Source of the DNA: Platycnemis pennipes
Taxonomy: Eukaryota > Arthropoda > Insecta > Odonata > Platycnemididae
Direction: 5' to 3'
NCBI GenBank assembly: GCA_933228895.1
Contig: OW121851.1
Span: forward strand, 131,363,624 to 131,427,623
Length of the DNA stretch: 64,000 nucleotides
The notes below the pieces were generated by a model that searched no databases, had not been told where the DNA came from, and saw only the letters and a list, made by a program, of their open reading frames with translations. Positions 45,561-57,959 of this stretch are shown here, in pieces; within the stretch, counting starts at the first letter, position 1, and every line of letters begins with the position of its first letter. A program made the position numbers and the translations under genes.

Positions 45561-48500
45561 CTCAACTTTTTACCGTTAACGTTGCCGCTATGCGCTTGAT
45601 GATGATAAGTGTAATCGGAGAGGAAGTGAACGAGGTAATTCAACTTTCTCTTTGTTATAGGGCTATCAGGCAATTTATGAATTATAGGCGTTGAGCGGAC
45701 AAGATAGGCTAAATCACGTCCCGTATCACTGCACTCAGCACCGTCAACTATTGCCCATCGGAAGAGTACCTGACTGTCTCTAATATTCTTTACGATAATT
45801 GGATCATGTTTCAGTGTGAATAAGATCATTCCTATTAAAAAAACAAGGTGTTCAAATAGACAACCCTTTTTTAATCGCTCCTACCAGACGACCCAAAGGT
45901 ATTTTTCAGAATTAAATTTTCCAAAGGCCTCAGGGTTAAATTTTACCTCGAGGATGAGCAGTTGGAGTACATAAAAACCAGGTTGTGTGGTTGAAGAGAA
46001 TGCTTGGCTTACCATTATAATTACCTTACTCAGCATTGGATGACATATACTGCGATATCTTTATATTATTTACTTTGGCAAGAAATACGTTTTAAAATCT
46101 CCTCGATTATACCCTGTCACTGTATGCATGGGAATACAACAGAATTTGTAAAATGCATTTAACGTAACTGTCAAGAGCACCATCTTCCAGTTTGTCCAAG
46201 ATAGATGGCTCCAGATTTCATCCTATTTTCTTTCTACCTTGTGTACCTGCCTTATGAGAGGGGTAAATAATAATTTAGAGCTACAAAAGGTATCGCTGAA
46301 CCTAGCCAAATCTGTCGGAATCAAATTCCATCTCAACTGGGTAAGAAAAAGGTTAGCTTTTTAAATTTCAATAAAGACCATTAGCTTATTTGTAAAAAAG
46401 AATTAATTGTTTCGAGCCACTATATTTTCCCACTACTAATGTCAAAGGAATTTACTTCAATGAAATGTTCATTGATCTGTTGGCGTTTATTAATAGTAAA
46501 CCTGATATTAATGGCCGCTAATAGTCAAGGGAAGAAAAATCGACTGAGCTTTCCTTTTATGTAAATACCAAATACCAACTTGAGTTTGAATCTAGCTTCT
46601 ATACCTTGTTACATATAAAGGACGAATCTTTCCGGTTGATACTATTTTTCTCTTCCCCTGAGTTTCCCACTTAGTTTCTTTTGATTGAGTAGCACGTTCA
46701 TGGTGTATATCTAACGTGCACCAATTTTATTCTTTGTATTTGTACCTTTTGTATGCATGCACGTAGTGGATTTTAGGTGGTTATTTACTCCCTGCCAAAT
46801 ACTAACGAGTTTCTGGTTGGTTGTGGGCATAAAAATAAGAATAGGATGTTGGCTGGAGTATCATGCATTAAAATTACCTCATTCCCGTGGAATCGTTTCC
46901 GTTAGTGTTATCTCGCGCGCAATTCATAACTGTTTTAATGTCGCTCCGTAAAGATTGGATTGGGCGTGCAGACTATTCAAAGAAATCTTTTAAATCCCGA
47001 TGAGAATGAAGCATAGTACATGATGATGACTTTGGTGCCTCCATATGAAATACCAAAGATGCAATGGAACGATTTGATGAAATGTGTAACTATAATACGC
47101 GAGAGGTGGCCCTTCACACACTTAAATTATTTAAAAAATGTGTTCAAATGTAATCTATAGTTGCCGGAGGCCTTTGCTGCATATCATCTTCATCTTAACG
47201 AAGTATTATTTACTGGTTTAATTTCCAGATACGTGTGAGTGAATTTAGCCTCACGTTCTGCTACTCATTCTGGTCAGGTTTATGTTTCGATGAGGTTCGT
47301 CCTTATCATTTAATTACGCTATTGTTGAGAAGGCAGGCGGTCTCCAAACAAAAGCCGGTTAGCCTCGCAATTGTTGTCATTACTTACCATTGTTTCATTC
47401 TCTTCTAAAGTTTATAGTAGGAGTGCTTTTCTTGACATAGGCACAGTTTGATGCCCACGTCATGGTTGGTTGTTTTATTTTTATCGGTGTCCACAGTTGT
47501 TCGGTGGTAACGGCTTGATATGGATTTACTCCCGATAGGCTTTGCATTATCCCTTTGGTATTCCCCGCATTCTAAGCCCAAGGAATCATTCGAGTCGTTC
47601 CCGGCGGCGACCGACGGCATCTTATCGCTGAAGAGCTGTCGGTCCGACGTCCAATCGATCCGCAATTCGTTCGGCACGGCGATTGCGTACCTCGATCTGC
47701 CTGCGTGCGCTTTTAACTTGTGAATTCGAAGTCGTGCGTAGGCGAGCGTGCTTGGCAGCGGCGGGATCCGGGCATCACACCCCGATGTGCCCGGGAACCG
47801 TGTTGCGTTCATTCCAGTCATTTTATTTTTTTATGCCGTTCATCTATTGTTTTTTGTTTTTCTGTACAGACGTCCGGTTTATCGATGCATGGACTTTCCG
47901 AGCTTGCTCTCCGTTGGGGCAACGGGGAGGGAGGGTGGGAAGGTCAAACTGGCAGTTTGAGCTGCCGTAACAAAAGAGAGTTGAGAGGGTGTTGGGGGGG
48001 GGGGGGGGGGGGATGGAAGGGGGTGCTACTGCCCCCTGGCGGTTTGGAATATGAGCTCTTGGCCGCCACCCCTCTTGTACTCTCCCGGCGAGGGATGCGT
48101 GGTGGTATAGTTGAGCCTGGTGGAAAATAGAAAAATACACATATGTAAAGAGAACAAGCACGTTTTAGGAAGCTGTTTTTAGCACGTCCTTCCCTCATCC
48201 TCTTCGTTCCTGCCTCCCTCACCCTCCCTGGCAACTCCCTTAAATAACCTCTTTTGTTGAGAGCGTGGGCTAGCTTGCCGCTCTTCATTGTCAGCTTCTA
48301 TTGTTGTTTGACCGAAATGGCGGCGCCTGGAAATCGTTTGTCATTCCGGCTCTACTTGCGTCTGCTGTTTGTGTGTGTGTGTATGTTGGTGTGCGTGCGT
48401 GCGCGGGCGCGTAAACGTATTGTTTTAAGCTTTTTCCTGTGGTTTATTTTCCCCCCGAGGAGCCTAAGGAAAAGATAAAACGTGTGTGGGTCACTTTTCT

Positions 48501-48956
48501 GCTAGTAATTGCGTCGTTTTCCTCGTAATTTTGGCAAAACGCTATTTCATTTCGGTACTTTTAAATGGGATCATCTCCCGTTTGATCTCTTCTGGCTTCT
48601 TTTTTGTGGGCTCGTAAATACTTATGAAATGCTGTAATTCCAAATCTCTCCGCATGGTATGGCTTTTGGTGATGTGCATTCATCCTGGACGGGTGTTCTC
48701 CAAGGATAAACATGTGAACATTATTTTTCAGTGATCATGTAGGCATGTATGTACATTGCTAATACAATCGGCGAGAAATATTTTGAAAAGCATAAGTTTT
48801 CCCTTTATACCCACCTTGTCTAAAAAGTGCCCTTTTTTACGATGCATGTAATTGAATCATCGACTAGAAGCTACATCTTTCTCGCCTGTTAGTAGTTTAA
48901 AAAGCTTAATTGCATAAAAGTGAAATTTCGCCTCTTGTAATTTGTAGATAGGTTAT
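45561..48956. other. Spacer with GC-rich block, no gene called
   Basis: A G run (47991-48012) sits inside a GC-rich block at 47560-48110. The 138-codon minus-strand frame (47821-47405) and several overlapping plus-strand frames have no recognisable domains. An alternating TG/GC run is at 48370-48415. Confidence 0.45.
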
Positions 48957-49112
48957 CATCTACCTCTACGACAACGTAATACCATGCGAGCCACCACGAA
49001 GGCGTGTGGCAAGGAGTGAAGATCACCAAACATGCATTACTTACATGCAAATAAGAGCTATAATGCTACAACTTCATGGAGAGATGTTAGATTTAAGAGT
49101 CGCGTACAATTA
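48957..49112 (-). repeat. LINE family A, 3' UTR fragment, opposite in orientation to the next copy
   Basis: Plus-strand CATCTACCTCTACGACAACG, GAGCCACCACGAAGGCGTGT and CACCAAACATGCATTACTTA show the inverted 3' block. It stops abruptly where a plus-strand copy begins, so two 3' ends point outward. Confidence 0.7.
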
Positions 49113-49132
49113 GGCGGTAACGCACGCATAGC

Positions 49133-49970
49133 GGTGCGACAAATGGCAGTTAGAACTTAACCTTGAAAAGTGTGTAGCTATCAAATTTTGGAGGAGGAAT
49201 AATTCGATAGAGCGATCCTATAAAATTAATAACACCTAGATCGATAACGTTGAAACCATAAGGTATTTATGTGTTACAATCACTAAAGATTTATCGTTGG
49301 GAAGATCTATCCTGGAAATATGCGGCCGAGCGAAGAGAAAGCTAGGATTTATAAAAAGAATACTTGGAAAATGTGACGAGAAGACGAAAGAGCGATGTTA
49401 CTTTTCTCTAGTTAGGCCCCAACTTGAATATGCAGCCTTAGTATGGGATCCTATGAATTAAGTTTGATCAGAGAACTAGACTGTGCAGCGTAGAGCAGCT
49501 AGGTACGTTAGTTCGTTGAGTAGCGTTTCAGAATTAATAAAAGAATTTGGGTGGGAATCATTATCAGAGCGTAGGTTAAAGTACAGATTGAATCTATTAG
49601 AGGAATTTCAATCGAATAGCTTTACTGAAGATGTTAGGCACATAATAAAAAAAACCAGCGTATTATGATAGATTAGACCAGATAAATAAGATTAGAGAGG
49701 TGGATTGTGGTACTGACAGATTCAAAATGGCATTTTTCCCCCGTACTATAAGAGAACACAATGGGTAGCATAGCAAAGGGATAGGTAGGGGAAATATTTT
49801 AGAGTATTCTGTAGTGCATGATGCATGTATTAACCCCTTAAATACTATAGATACTAACAATCAAGTTGCATGAGACAATATAGTTGCTAGTTTGCATATT
49901 AGTAGTGCTTGCTTGGTGATCTTCACCCTTTGCCACACACCCTTGCTTGCAGGAAATCGTGTAGATGTAG
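49133..49970 (+). mobile_element. LINE family A, long decayed copy
   Basis: Starts at the WQLELNLEKCVAIKFWRRNN region and passes a YLGVTITKDLS-like segment, GRAKRKLGFIKRILGKCDEK, and YFSLVRPQLEYAALVWDP. It continues to VQRRAARY and ELGWESLSERRLKYR-type sequence before the 3' UTR and a GTAGATGTAGATG tail. Several small deletions break the frame. It closely parallels the 6411-7303 copy. Confidence 0.85.
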
Positions 49971-50480
49971 ATGTTAAAAGGTGTTATGATTGGTTGAGTA
50001 GTGTATCTCAATTAATACAAGAATTAGGGTGGGAATCATCATCAGAGCGTAAGGTCAACGTACAAATTAAATCTATTAGAGAAATTCAGATCGCAAAGCT
50101 TTACTTAAGATGTTAGGCATACATTAAAAACACCAGCGTATTATGCTAGATTCTACCAGCTAAACAAGTTTCAAGAGATAGATTGTCGTACTGATAGATA
50201 CAAAATGTCATTTTTACCCGTTCTATAAGAGAACACAATGGGTAGCATAGCGAAAGGGATTTAGGTAGGGTAGATGAAATATTTTAGCCTTTAGTGCATT
50301 ATGCATGCATTAACAACCAATTTCTTTATTACTCTGTAGATACTAACCATCTAACTGAATGCGACCCTAATTTTTCTTGCAGTAGATTGTTTGCATGTCA
50401 ATAGTGCATGGCTGGTGACCCTCATCCCCTGCCACACACCCTCGCGGTGGCTTTCAGGGTATCGAGCACATGTAGATGTC
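49971..50480 (+). mobile_element. LINE family A copy abutting the previous tail
   Basis: Begins directly at the end of the previous TAGATG tail with a KRCYDWLSSVSQLIQELGWE segment. It ends in CATCCCCTGCCACACACCCT and CGCGGTGGCTTTCAGGGTAT plus a short ATGTAGATGT tail. Strongly 5'-truncated. Confidence 0.8.
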
Positions 50481-52317
50481 CGCTCGGAATTAACGAATGT
50501 CGCCTTTTGTACTGTATGTGGGCAAAAACTGGCGCCGGAATGACCCAGTTAGAGCCAAGTGAGCCAGTCAGCGGATTCCACAGTCACGGCCGCCTTTTTA
50601 GTGCCCTCTCCGCCTCTTTTCGAATTCCCGCCTCGCCTCTCTCGTTGACCTCTTGTGCCTGAGGACTCGGTTTTTTTGCCCACACCGTTTGTCTCTGCTT
50701 TTGCCTTTGAGGAGTCGAAGGACCATGTTGAAGATTGCATGCGAGTACATGTTTTTTTTTGTCGAATTCAAGTTCCTGTTGCAGTCGCGACTGGAAATAC
50801 AGCCCATGGCGGATCGGATATGATTTTTTCGTCTCCGTTTTCCTTTGCTCTTCATTTTTTTTTCGAACGATAGGCTGCCATAAATCTTTGCTGATGAAAC
50901 GTCCGATATTTGTTATATTCACTCTCGCAGCGTTTTCCATCTCCATTCCGCCACGTCCCCGGGCACGACTGTGAATGAGTGCATTTGATGCGCAGGTCTT
51001 CCCTGGATTTGATTGCTGGCTGAATAAAATAAGAAAAGGTTTTTTTAATTTTCGGCCCTGGGTGGGTGGGTGGGTGAGTGGGAGGGTGACGTAACGAGTA
51101 TTTTATGCGCGTGCACGATAAAGGCTTTTGTGAGTGCCGAGAGCGAGTCTCGGTGCTTTTAGAATCGGGTGCACGCTTCCGCGGAGCGTGATAATGGCAC
51201 TCGCGGGGAAACACATCATCGCGACCCGAAGACCGGCGACAGAAACTTTGTGTCCATGGCAATCGTTCCGCGAAAATGGCACGCGGAGCTTCGAGGATGT
51301 TATTCGTGACGCACGTGGCCGTGAGTTATGGAACTATTTGAAGTCTATTGTGACCCAGTGGGCCTCTTAATACTCCAGTCAAAAGACCTTGTTGTCGCAT
51401 TATCCCCCGATTCCAGAGGGGTTGTGTTTGTATCTGAATCGCTCTTTACAACAGCATTAATTGTTTTCAGTTGAGTTTTTCTCATCTATTCCAACCTAAA
51501 GAGCCCCCAGTTAAGGTATAAAAGGTGTGTAAACAAAGAATGAGGTTGCAATCAGCGGTTTTAACTCACCAAATTTGCGAAGCATTCGTGTTTATACCAC
51601 GTGACTCCTTGGTTACCTATTAGAGATAATCCCGACGGTTTCAAACACAGCCCCCCAGAGTGGTTGAAAAAAATCGATGCATTCAAAATGCATATATAAC
51701 CGTTCGTAACACCCTAGGAAGTAAAATCATGACCAAATACAAGCATATGACTGTAAGAAATGTTACTCCATTATCCAAAAAAATTGGGATACTTTAAGCG
51801 TGCACCATTCACAGGAAATTATGTGATTAGTAACTGCGGTAGATTTAAACTTTTATGAATGTGCTACAATTGAAGTCAATGGGAAATGTTCTGCTATAGT
51901 CTGGCTAGCAATAGTACCATCAATAAACTAGTTCATCCGTAACACTGATTATATTGCCTGCAGGTCGTAATACGTAACCTCTTCTCGTAACTTGTTGATT
52001 CCTTACCTTATCTCGTTACGATTACGTCTAGTGTGATTTTTAGTATCTTTCACGGGTAGAAAGTACTTTTTAAACTATCTATACGGATGTTAATCTACCT
52101 TATCTTGTTTCAGTGATCAAATATGCGAAGAACTCTGCTATTGCCAACATATTTCTAATTTCTGCAGAAAACATATTGTCTTCAAATTTATTTAAATTTA
52201 AGCCTACGGTCTGAGTATGGTTTTATCATCACTTAGTTTTGAAATTGCCAAGTGATACCTTGGATTCTATCTGAATGACCAGTTTATCATTGTATGATGA
52301 ATGACTAGGATCACTAG
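50481..52317. other. Spacer with GC-rich block, no gene called
   Basis: 50520-51300 is GC-rich with overlapping frames on both strands and a GGGTGGGTGGGTGGGTGAG repeat at 51060-51078. 51380-52310 is AT-rich. It contains one copy of a 31-bp direct repeat (51971-52001) and a possible LINE remnant near 52190-52220. Confidence 0.45.
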
Positions 52318-52472
52318 TTTATCAGTGCATGCTTGGTGATCTTCACATTCTGCCACACACCCTCGCGGTGGCTTGCAGGGTATCGTGTAGATGTAGATGA
52401 TCTTATCTGAGTTTAATGTGATATAATCTCGGTGATTGTTTTACGTAACCTCTTCTCGTAACTTGTTGATTC
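51971..52472 (+). repeat. 31-bp perfect direct repeat pair
   Basis: TACGTAACCTCTTCTCGTAA CTTGTTGATTC occurs at 51971-52001 and again at 52442-52472 without mismatch. The 440 bp between the copies includes a family A 3' tail. Confidence 0.8.
52318..52400 (+). repeat. LINE family A, 3' tail fragment
   Basis: TGCATGCTTGGTGATCTTCA, CTGCCACACACCCTCGCGGT and GGCTTGCAGGGTATCGTG, then a TAGATGTAGATG tail, form a well-preserved 3' end. Confidence 0.75.
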
Positions 52473-53083
52473 AAAAATAGAAGCTATCTCTCTCAATATG
52501 AGTTATTTTTTATAATTTACAGTGAAATAAGTAATGGTAGTCTAACGTCATCAAAACTAAGTTTAAGATGGAATATATTGGCGATTAAATTGAGCACACT
52601 ATTGATAAATAACTCTCACCACATGCCGAAAAACACGTATAGTAGTGGAGACTAGGGCGTAGTTATGCGGTAATCGGCATAAATCATAATTGCCTTCCTT
52701 GAAAACAGAAATGAGTCTAGGTTGAAGCTTTCGTGGCTCATCGTGAAGCGAAAGTATTTTTAGGGAAATTGCCGCGTGAGTTTTGGTAAAAGCACGTCGT
52801 TTCGTGACTCGTGCTGGTCACCTCCACACCATTTCACACCACCATCTTTCTTTGTTGTGAGCAGCTTTCCAGCCGAAAAACAAAAGTTGAAAGCCATTCT
52901 GCGCTTGAATGGATAAGACGATGGAGCTATTATGCGAAAATTTTGAAAAATTATTAAAGATGTTGGCAACTCATTGAAAATGAAGGCTATGAAAAATTTA
53001 TAAGTGTCACAGATAAAATAGGATACGCTCTCCACACATACTATTTTCCTTTATTCCTCAAATTAGTACTGGGAAAATGTGAT

Positions 53084-53333
53084 ATCAATGGTTAGCTACG
53101 CATAGATATTTGCATGTTGGTATACGTACCTTAAGATAACCAAACTAACAACATGTTTTTCCATGCTTGCTTTGCTATTTTTATCTTTTTTAAATTGTGA
53201 AGTTTAGACTAGAATATTATTACTAATCCTTTTTTATGCATGATATGTAGTGCATGTTTGGTGTAAATTCACTCCCTGTCACACACCTTTATGGTGGTTT
53301 GCAGGGTATTATGTGGATGAGGTGTAGATGTAT
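53084..53333 (+). repeat. LINE family A, 3' UTR with tail
   Basis: Matches the 3' UTR of the 640-type subgroup (CTTGCTTTGCTATTTTTATC, TTGTGAAGTTTAGA) and ends with ACCTTTATGGTGGTTTGCAG and a TGGATGAGGTGTAGATGTAT tail. Confidence 0.8.
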
Positions 53334-53399
53334 ATGAAATTAAGGCCATTTCCAAGCCACATTCTCAGGTAAGAAATTATGTTAGAAGCATGAAAGACA

Positions 53400-53660
53400 G
53401 AGCTCTTCTTCAAGTAGGAGTCTTCGAATCAGCTGCGGTACTTGAGGAAAAATGTATTGGGAAGACTGGACATTCCATCAAAACTCGACTAGAAGAACAC
53501 TAGCGTGCCATACGAATGGGGCAAACGTCGAAGTTGGTAGTTGCGGAACATTCGGACTCGGGACACGCGATTGACTTAGCAAGAACTAGAATCATCGCCA
53601 CGGTAGAAAAATTCAAGCACCGGCTAATAAGTGAGGTCATTGAGATAAGAATGAACTAAG
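53400..53660 (+). pseudogene. Penelope-like element, GIY-YIG endonuclease remnant
   Basis: The plus strand reads VGVFESAAVLEEKCIGKTGH, SIKTRLEEH, a stop, RAIRMGQTSKLVVAEH, SDSGHAIDLARTRIIA and HRLISEVIEIRMN before TAA. This corresponds to the C-terminal GIY-YIG-like endonuclease of Penelope-like retroelements (the family pattern is GVYKIPC..YIGeTGRsi.tRL.EH then AEHs...GH.i....). The YIG-equivalent is CIG, and an in-frame stop interrupts the domain, so it is inactive. The reverse transcriptase is absent. A 57-bp-arm hairpin follows 9 bases after the stop. Confidence 0.75.
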
Positions 53661-53668
53661 AAAAATAA

Positions 53669-53795
53669 ATTGTCCGAAGACTAGAAAATCCAAATGCCAA
53701 AATAATTATTGAAAACGATATCTCCGGAGAGGGATAAAGGAGATATCGTTTTCCATAATTAATTTGGCATTTGGATTTTCTAGTCTTCGGACAAT
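53669..53795. repeat. Near-perfect long hairpin, 57-bp arms
   Basis: Arms 53669-53725 and 53739-53795 are inverted copies with two mismatches and a 13-base loop (GGAGAGGGATAAA region). They start ATTGTCCGAAGACTAGAAAA and end GATATCTCC. It lies immediately downstream of the Penelope endonuclease remnant and may be part of its 3' region. Confidence 0.85.
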
Positions 53796-54060
53796 GTCAA
53801 TCAAGCCAAATTAGAAGCTCTCATTATTTCATCTATGAAAAATTATATAGGGGTGGGGTGGTCTCAAAATCGGACACACATGGGACCCAATCATTAGTAA
53901 CAATTCCCCGCCTTACCCGTTTCCCCCACTCCCTTCCGCCTCTCCCATTTGATATAAATACAGAGCAACAGCGGGCATTTATTCCCTTGAAGAAGTGAGC
54001 GACGCGTCGGTCTGTTATCAGATCACTCACGTGGCAAAATCACGGAAAATTCTTGTACTT
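53796..54060 (+). repeat. Possible Penelope terminal region
   Basis: After the hairpin, CATTTGATATAAATACAGAG, then CCCTTGAAGAAGTGAGCGAC and GCGTCGGTC resemble the promoter-like and hammerhead-like ends of Penelope elements. The GAAA core is not preserved. The open frames here are incidental. Confidence 0.35.
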
Positions 54061-57000
54061 CAGAAATGAGCCTAGGTGGCATATTCAGAATCCCAACAGC
54101 ATTCTCGCTTCCACTGCTTATGTCCTAAAATCCTCGCAACGAGAAATTATAGAGCCTCCCAGTAATTATCCAGTTTTTATATTTATCAATGGACCTACTG
54201 CACAATAAGTCCTAATGTACATCGTTATTGTATAAATAGGCTCTGCTGGTGGCATTTTCCGTTTATGTAATACCAAATGTTATCAATTATTTTGGGGACA
54301 TAATGAAGTCAATTTATGGAACTAACTTATTACACTAAATTCCTGCGTCACATATTTTCCAAGTATTAAAAGCTTTTCAGTTTCCCTTATTTAGTACTTT
54401 TCGGGTAAGTTCAGAATATTATTCATCTGAATGAGAGGTAGTCATCTTAGTGTTTTTTTGCAGTTTTTATTGTTATCAGGAGAGACGTATATCATCTTCT
54501 ACTATTTGTTTTCGAGTACGGGTGTAAATGATGATCGGACGAGCAGTTTTTCTCTTCAAATCAATCGAGATATCGCTCTATCTCGTTTCCGGCAGATGTC
54601 TTGTTTACCAACAAACCGTGATTTCTAGCTCCTTAACTACCTTTGAAGAGAACAGTTCAGAAGTTTAGCAACCGATGCCAGACAAGAGGTGGACCCTAGG
54701 TCATCTATTTTATGGTGGTTTGGTCTATATGTTTTTTGTTACTTATATTTAGATTTAATTAGGGTTATTTGAATACGAATGTGATTTTAATTTACGCTGA
54801 ACTAAGGCATTCTCCTGCTCACCATAGATTGAAATGATACCCATCCCGAAAGGGTATTATAAATATTCGTGCATTATTTTCTACTTGTTATTGCGTGCCT
54901 AACTTTCCACCGTTACTCCGGCGAATTTAAAGTAGTTACTTTGTGTCCATCCTTCTTGCAACGGACTGGTAGTTTATGCGCCCCGCATTTTTTTTAAAAG
55001 TAGGTACCTACCTTTCATTACCCGTGTTTGGTGGTCTATTATTTGCTTCAAGTGGTTCAATTTGTCCCAAGTTGTCCCAATGCTGTCAGTCAGTTGGTTA
55101 ACGGAAATGATTCAACTGATATTCCTGCAGTCTCAGTGTCCCTTGTCCTTATTCTTGATTTTTCCGGTTATTTTACAATTTATAAAAAGACAACCCGAAA
55201 CTTAGTAACTCGCGTGTATATATTTGCGCAGATATATGTTACTGTGCTTTCGCATGGTGAATATTTGTGTGGCCTCCTCGCTTTATTATTCGGTGAAAGA
55301 TATCGAGTGGGGAAAGCCCTCCCCGGGGGCTCTCTCATTGATATTATTTCGCCCTCATGTCTCGCGCAGATCTTAATCCGGCCGGAGTGGCGTCTCCTTC
55401 TTGCGTTAACGGCGGCCCTCCCAGGAGACCTCCCCTCGCGTGCGTTATGACTCTGAAGGGCCTCCTCCATCTTTAACCCCATCCGCTCATTTTCATGACC
55501 TCGAAAGAGGGTTGAGGGGGGGGGGGGGGTAGGAGCGTCCTTGTCTTCACTCTGTGGACAAGACCCAGGAGCATTCTCGGATTTATTTCGTCTCGTTTTT
55601 CTCCCTCCGGGCCATCTCACTATCCTGCCCTCCCATCTCTCTCTCTCGCGATCTTTTTAAACGGTGCTGTTCCCGCCCCTGGCAACCGCCGCGTCGCTCT
55701 CTGCACTCCCTCCTACCCCTTGCCGCCCCCACGCAAACTTTCGGCTTCCCCTTTGCCGCCACTCCCGGCGTCCTCTCCGTCCCGACGCCCTTTTTTACGG
55801 CTCTCCGCCGCAAACAGAATCGGCTGTTTTCACTCCGTATCCGCGCCTCATACCCCTCCTCTTTACGAACATTTTTAACCGCTTATCTGTTTACCATCTC
55901 CTTTTTTAGATACTCCCCCGGCCCTCATCCCTCCGAAATTCCGCTCATAAGAGAGGTAATTTAATCTCATTTCTATGCCGGAGTGTTGCGACTTTCATTT
56001 CGAAGGCTCGGAATTATAGCTTTGTTTTCTTCCATAACCACATCCCCTTCCTTCCCTCTCGTTCCCTCTCACTCACAGACGAACTCGGCGTCCCATTCAT
56101 TCATTGCCCCTCCCCTCATCATAACTCCCCTTTCTCCGTCTCCTCCATCCCTTGAGTTTTCTCTCTCTCTCTAAGCGACGTTGAATTATACGGTCGTGGA
56201 ATCACGATTTTTCCTCCGCCCTCATTCTGATATTGGGATGAAATATCGCGGATCCCGTCGTCAAGGGCGGAAGACGGACCGAGATCACCCTGACGAGAGC
56301 CTTGCTCCTTTGAATTTTGGCTCCTGCCTCGAGCGACTCTCTCTCTCTCTCTTCTCCTTCTCACGCCATGGACCGCCCTTCGTCACATCCAGCCGTATCT
56401 AATCTGTTCATCCGTCTCTCTTCCTCCTCACCCCGCATTCTCTTTCCAGGGAAAGTGTCGCCAATGCCGCTGCCAATTCTTCAGATCCGCTTCCGAAACT
56501 TAATTTGTTATCCCTCATCCGCCGCAAATCGACTCCTCGGGTCATGGTAGTTGAGAATTTTTGCCAGTGAACCCTTTACTCGCAGTTAGGCTTTGTTGAC
56601 TGTATTACTTTGAAATAAAATTCGCAATCATAACTATTCCTGCAGAAATGTTATTTGTATGTAATAAATTCTATTAATTTTTTAAAAACTAGGTTTAAGC
56701 CAAAAGTCTCACCTATTTGCGAAATACTATCGTTTTGCCTCTGAAAACCTACGGTAAGTTTTCTCTTTTATTTCGAAACGTTTTTTATGGCTGCTTGAAC
56801 ATGTCTATATCAGCGTCTTCCATTTCCCCCCTCAAGTTGGCAGATTTATGGTCCTTTAATTATTTCCTGATATTTAGTTACAGCTCCCCATTGCTAACTA
56901 AGATATCTAATACATACTTAAGTATATTTTGGACTCTCTTCCTCCTAGCAGTCTGGCACCGTTTGGCAAAAAGATATGGCTTATGGTGGCCTTTTAATAT

Positions 57001-57929
57001 CTTTCTCTAACATTATGTGTTTCATCTATATTCTCAAAAAGTTTAGTATGAATGGACTAACGAAAAATTGATTTTAATACCTACCTTTGCTTTTCTGGTC
57101 CGCATAGGCACTTATCATGTACCTTGCTAATAGCCTCCATTAAATAAAAAAACCTTCAGTGCATATACATATATACAAGTGTTGGTGACGTAAATCAGTT
57201 TGTTTTTATTTTAACTGGCTATTTCATTTATGAGGGTATAATTCTACCAATAATCCTTAGGAAGCAGCTAAATGTTTTGTTGATAACTATCCAAATTTAA
57301 ATGGCTCCGTCATAAAATGAGAATGGTATATTTCCGAATTCAATGTCAAACCTAAGATGCCATAAACTAAACATTTCAAATTGAGAAACATCAATCTGAG
57401 GTTGTACACTTTACTTTATCTGGCTGGCTGCGGTGTTAAATGGTAAGCCTATTGTCGTGTCTTCGAATTCCACCTTGGGTAGTAGTAATGTGGGTGTGTT
57501 AAAATAAGGCTAGATGGCGGCAAGAGCAAAATAGCAGTTGTGCCACCCAAATTCCAAATAATTTATTTCATGAAACTTCGACACATAATAGTTCAACGAC
57601 TGTGCAGTAATCGCTCATATTGTCCTAAGTAAGGGAATGCGATGGTCACAAACTGATGAGTTTACTCTTTTACCCATAATTCCCTTCCCAGCCGGCGCTG
57701 CGGTTGTGAATACTCTAATGCATAAAATACATAGCTATTGCTCTGCGTTTAGATCATGCATTTCGCTGGACCTCTGTGATCCCTTTGTCGAGCTTATTGA
57801 AGAAACTTCTTTCTCACCATGATTACGTAGTATTTTTTTTTTAACATCGCTGTAAGTCTCTTAAAATGTAATTAGTTCGCTGTGGCACTTTCGAGGGTTT
57901 TTAAAATTTGTGATCTGTCAATTTTATAG
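54061..57929. other. Spacer with large pyrimidine-rich block, no gene called
   Basis: 55270-56540 is C/T-rich and GC-rich with a G run (55513-55531), CT repeats and many overlapping open frames (up to 146 codons on minus, 140 on plus) lacking domains. 56550-57929 is AT-rich. A B-box-like TCTTCGAATTCC at 57461-57472 hints at a decayed tRNA-like sequence. Confidence 0.45.
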
Positions 57930-57954
57930 TAGGGTAAAGGGGGGTGAATCGGAC

Positions 57955-57959
57955 CAGCG
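57955..57959 (+). repeat. Transib target-site duplication, left (CAGCG)
   Basis: CAGCG directly precedes the terminal CACTGTG and is repeated at 61831-61835 directly after the right end. A 5-bp GC-rich duplication is characteristic of Transib. Confidence 0.95.

Noticed and set aside
47405..47821. 138-codon minus-strand frame in a GC-rich block
   Set aside because: No recognisable domain, and overlapped by several open plus-strand frames. Composition explains it.
55028..55620. 140-codon plus and 146-codon minus frames
   Set aside because: They overlap each other in a pyrimidine-rich region and show no family motifs.
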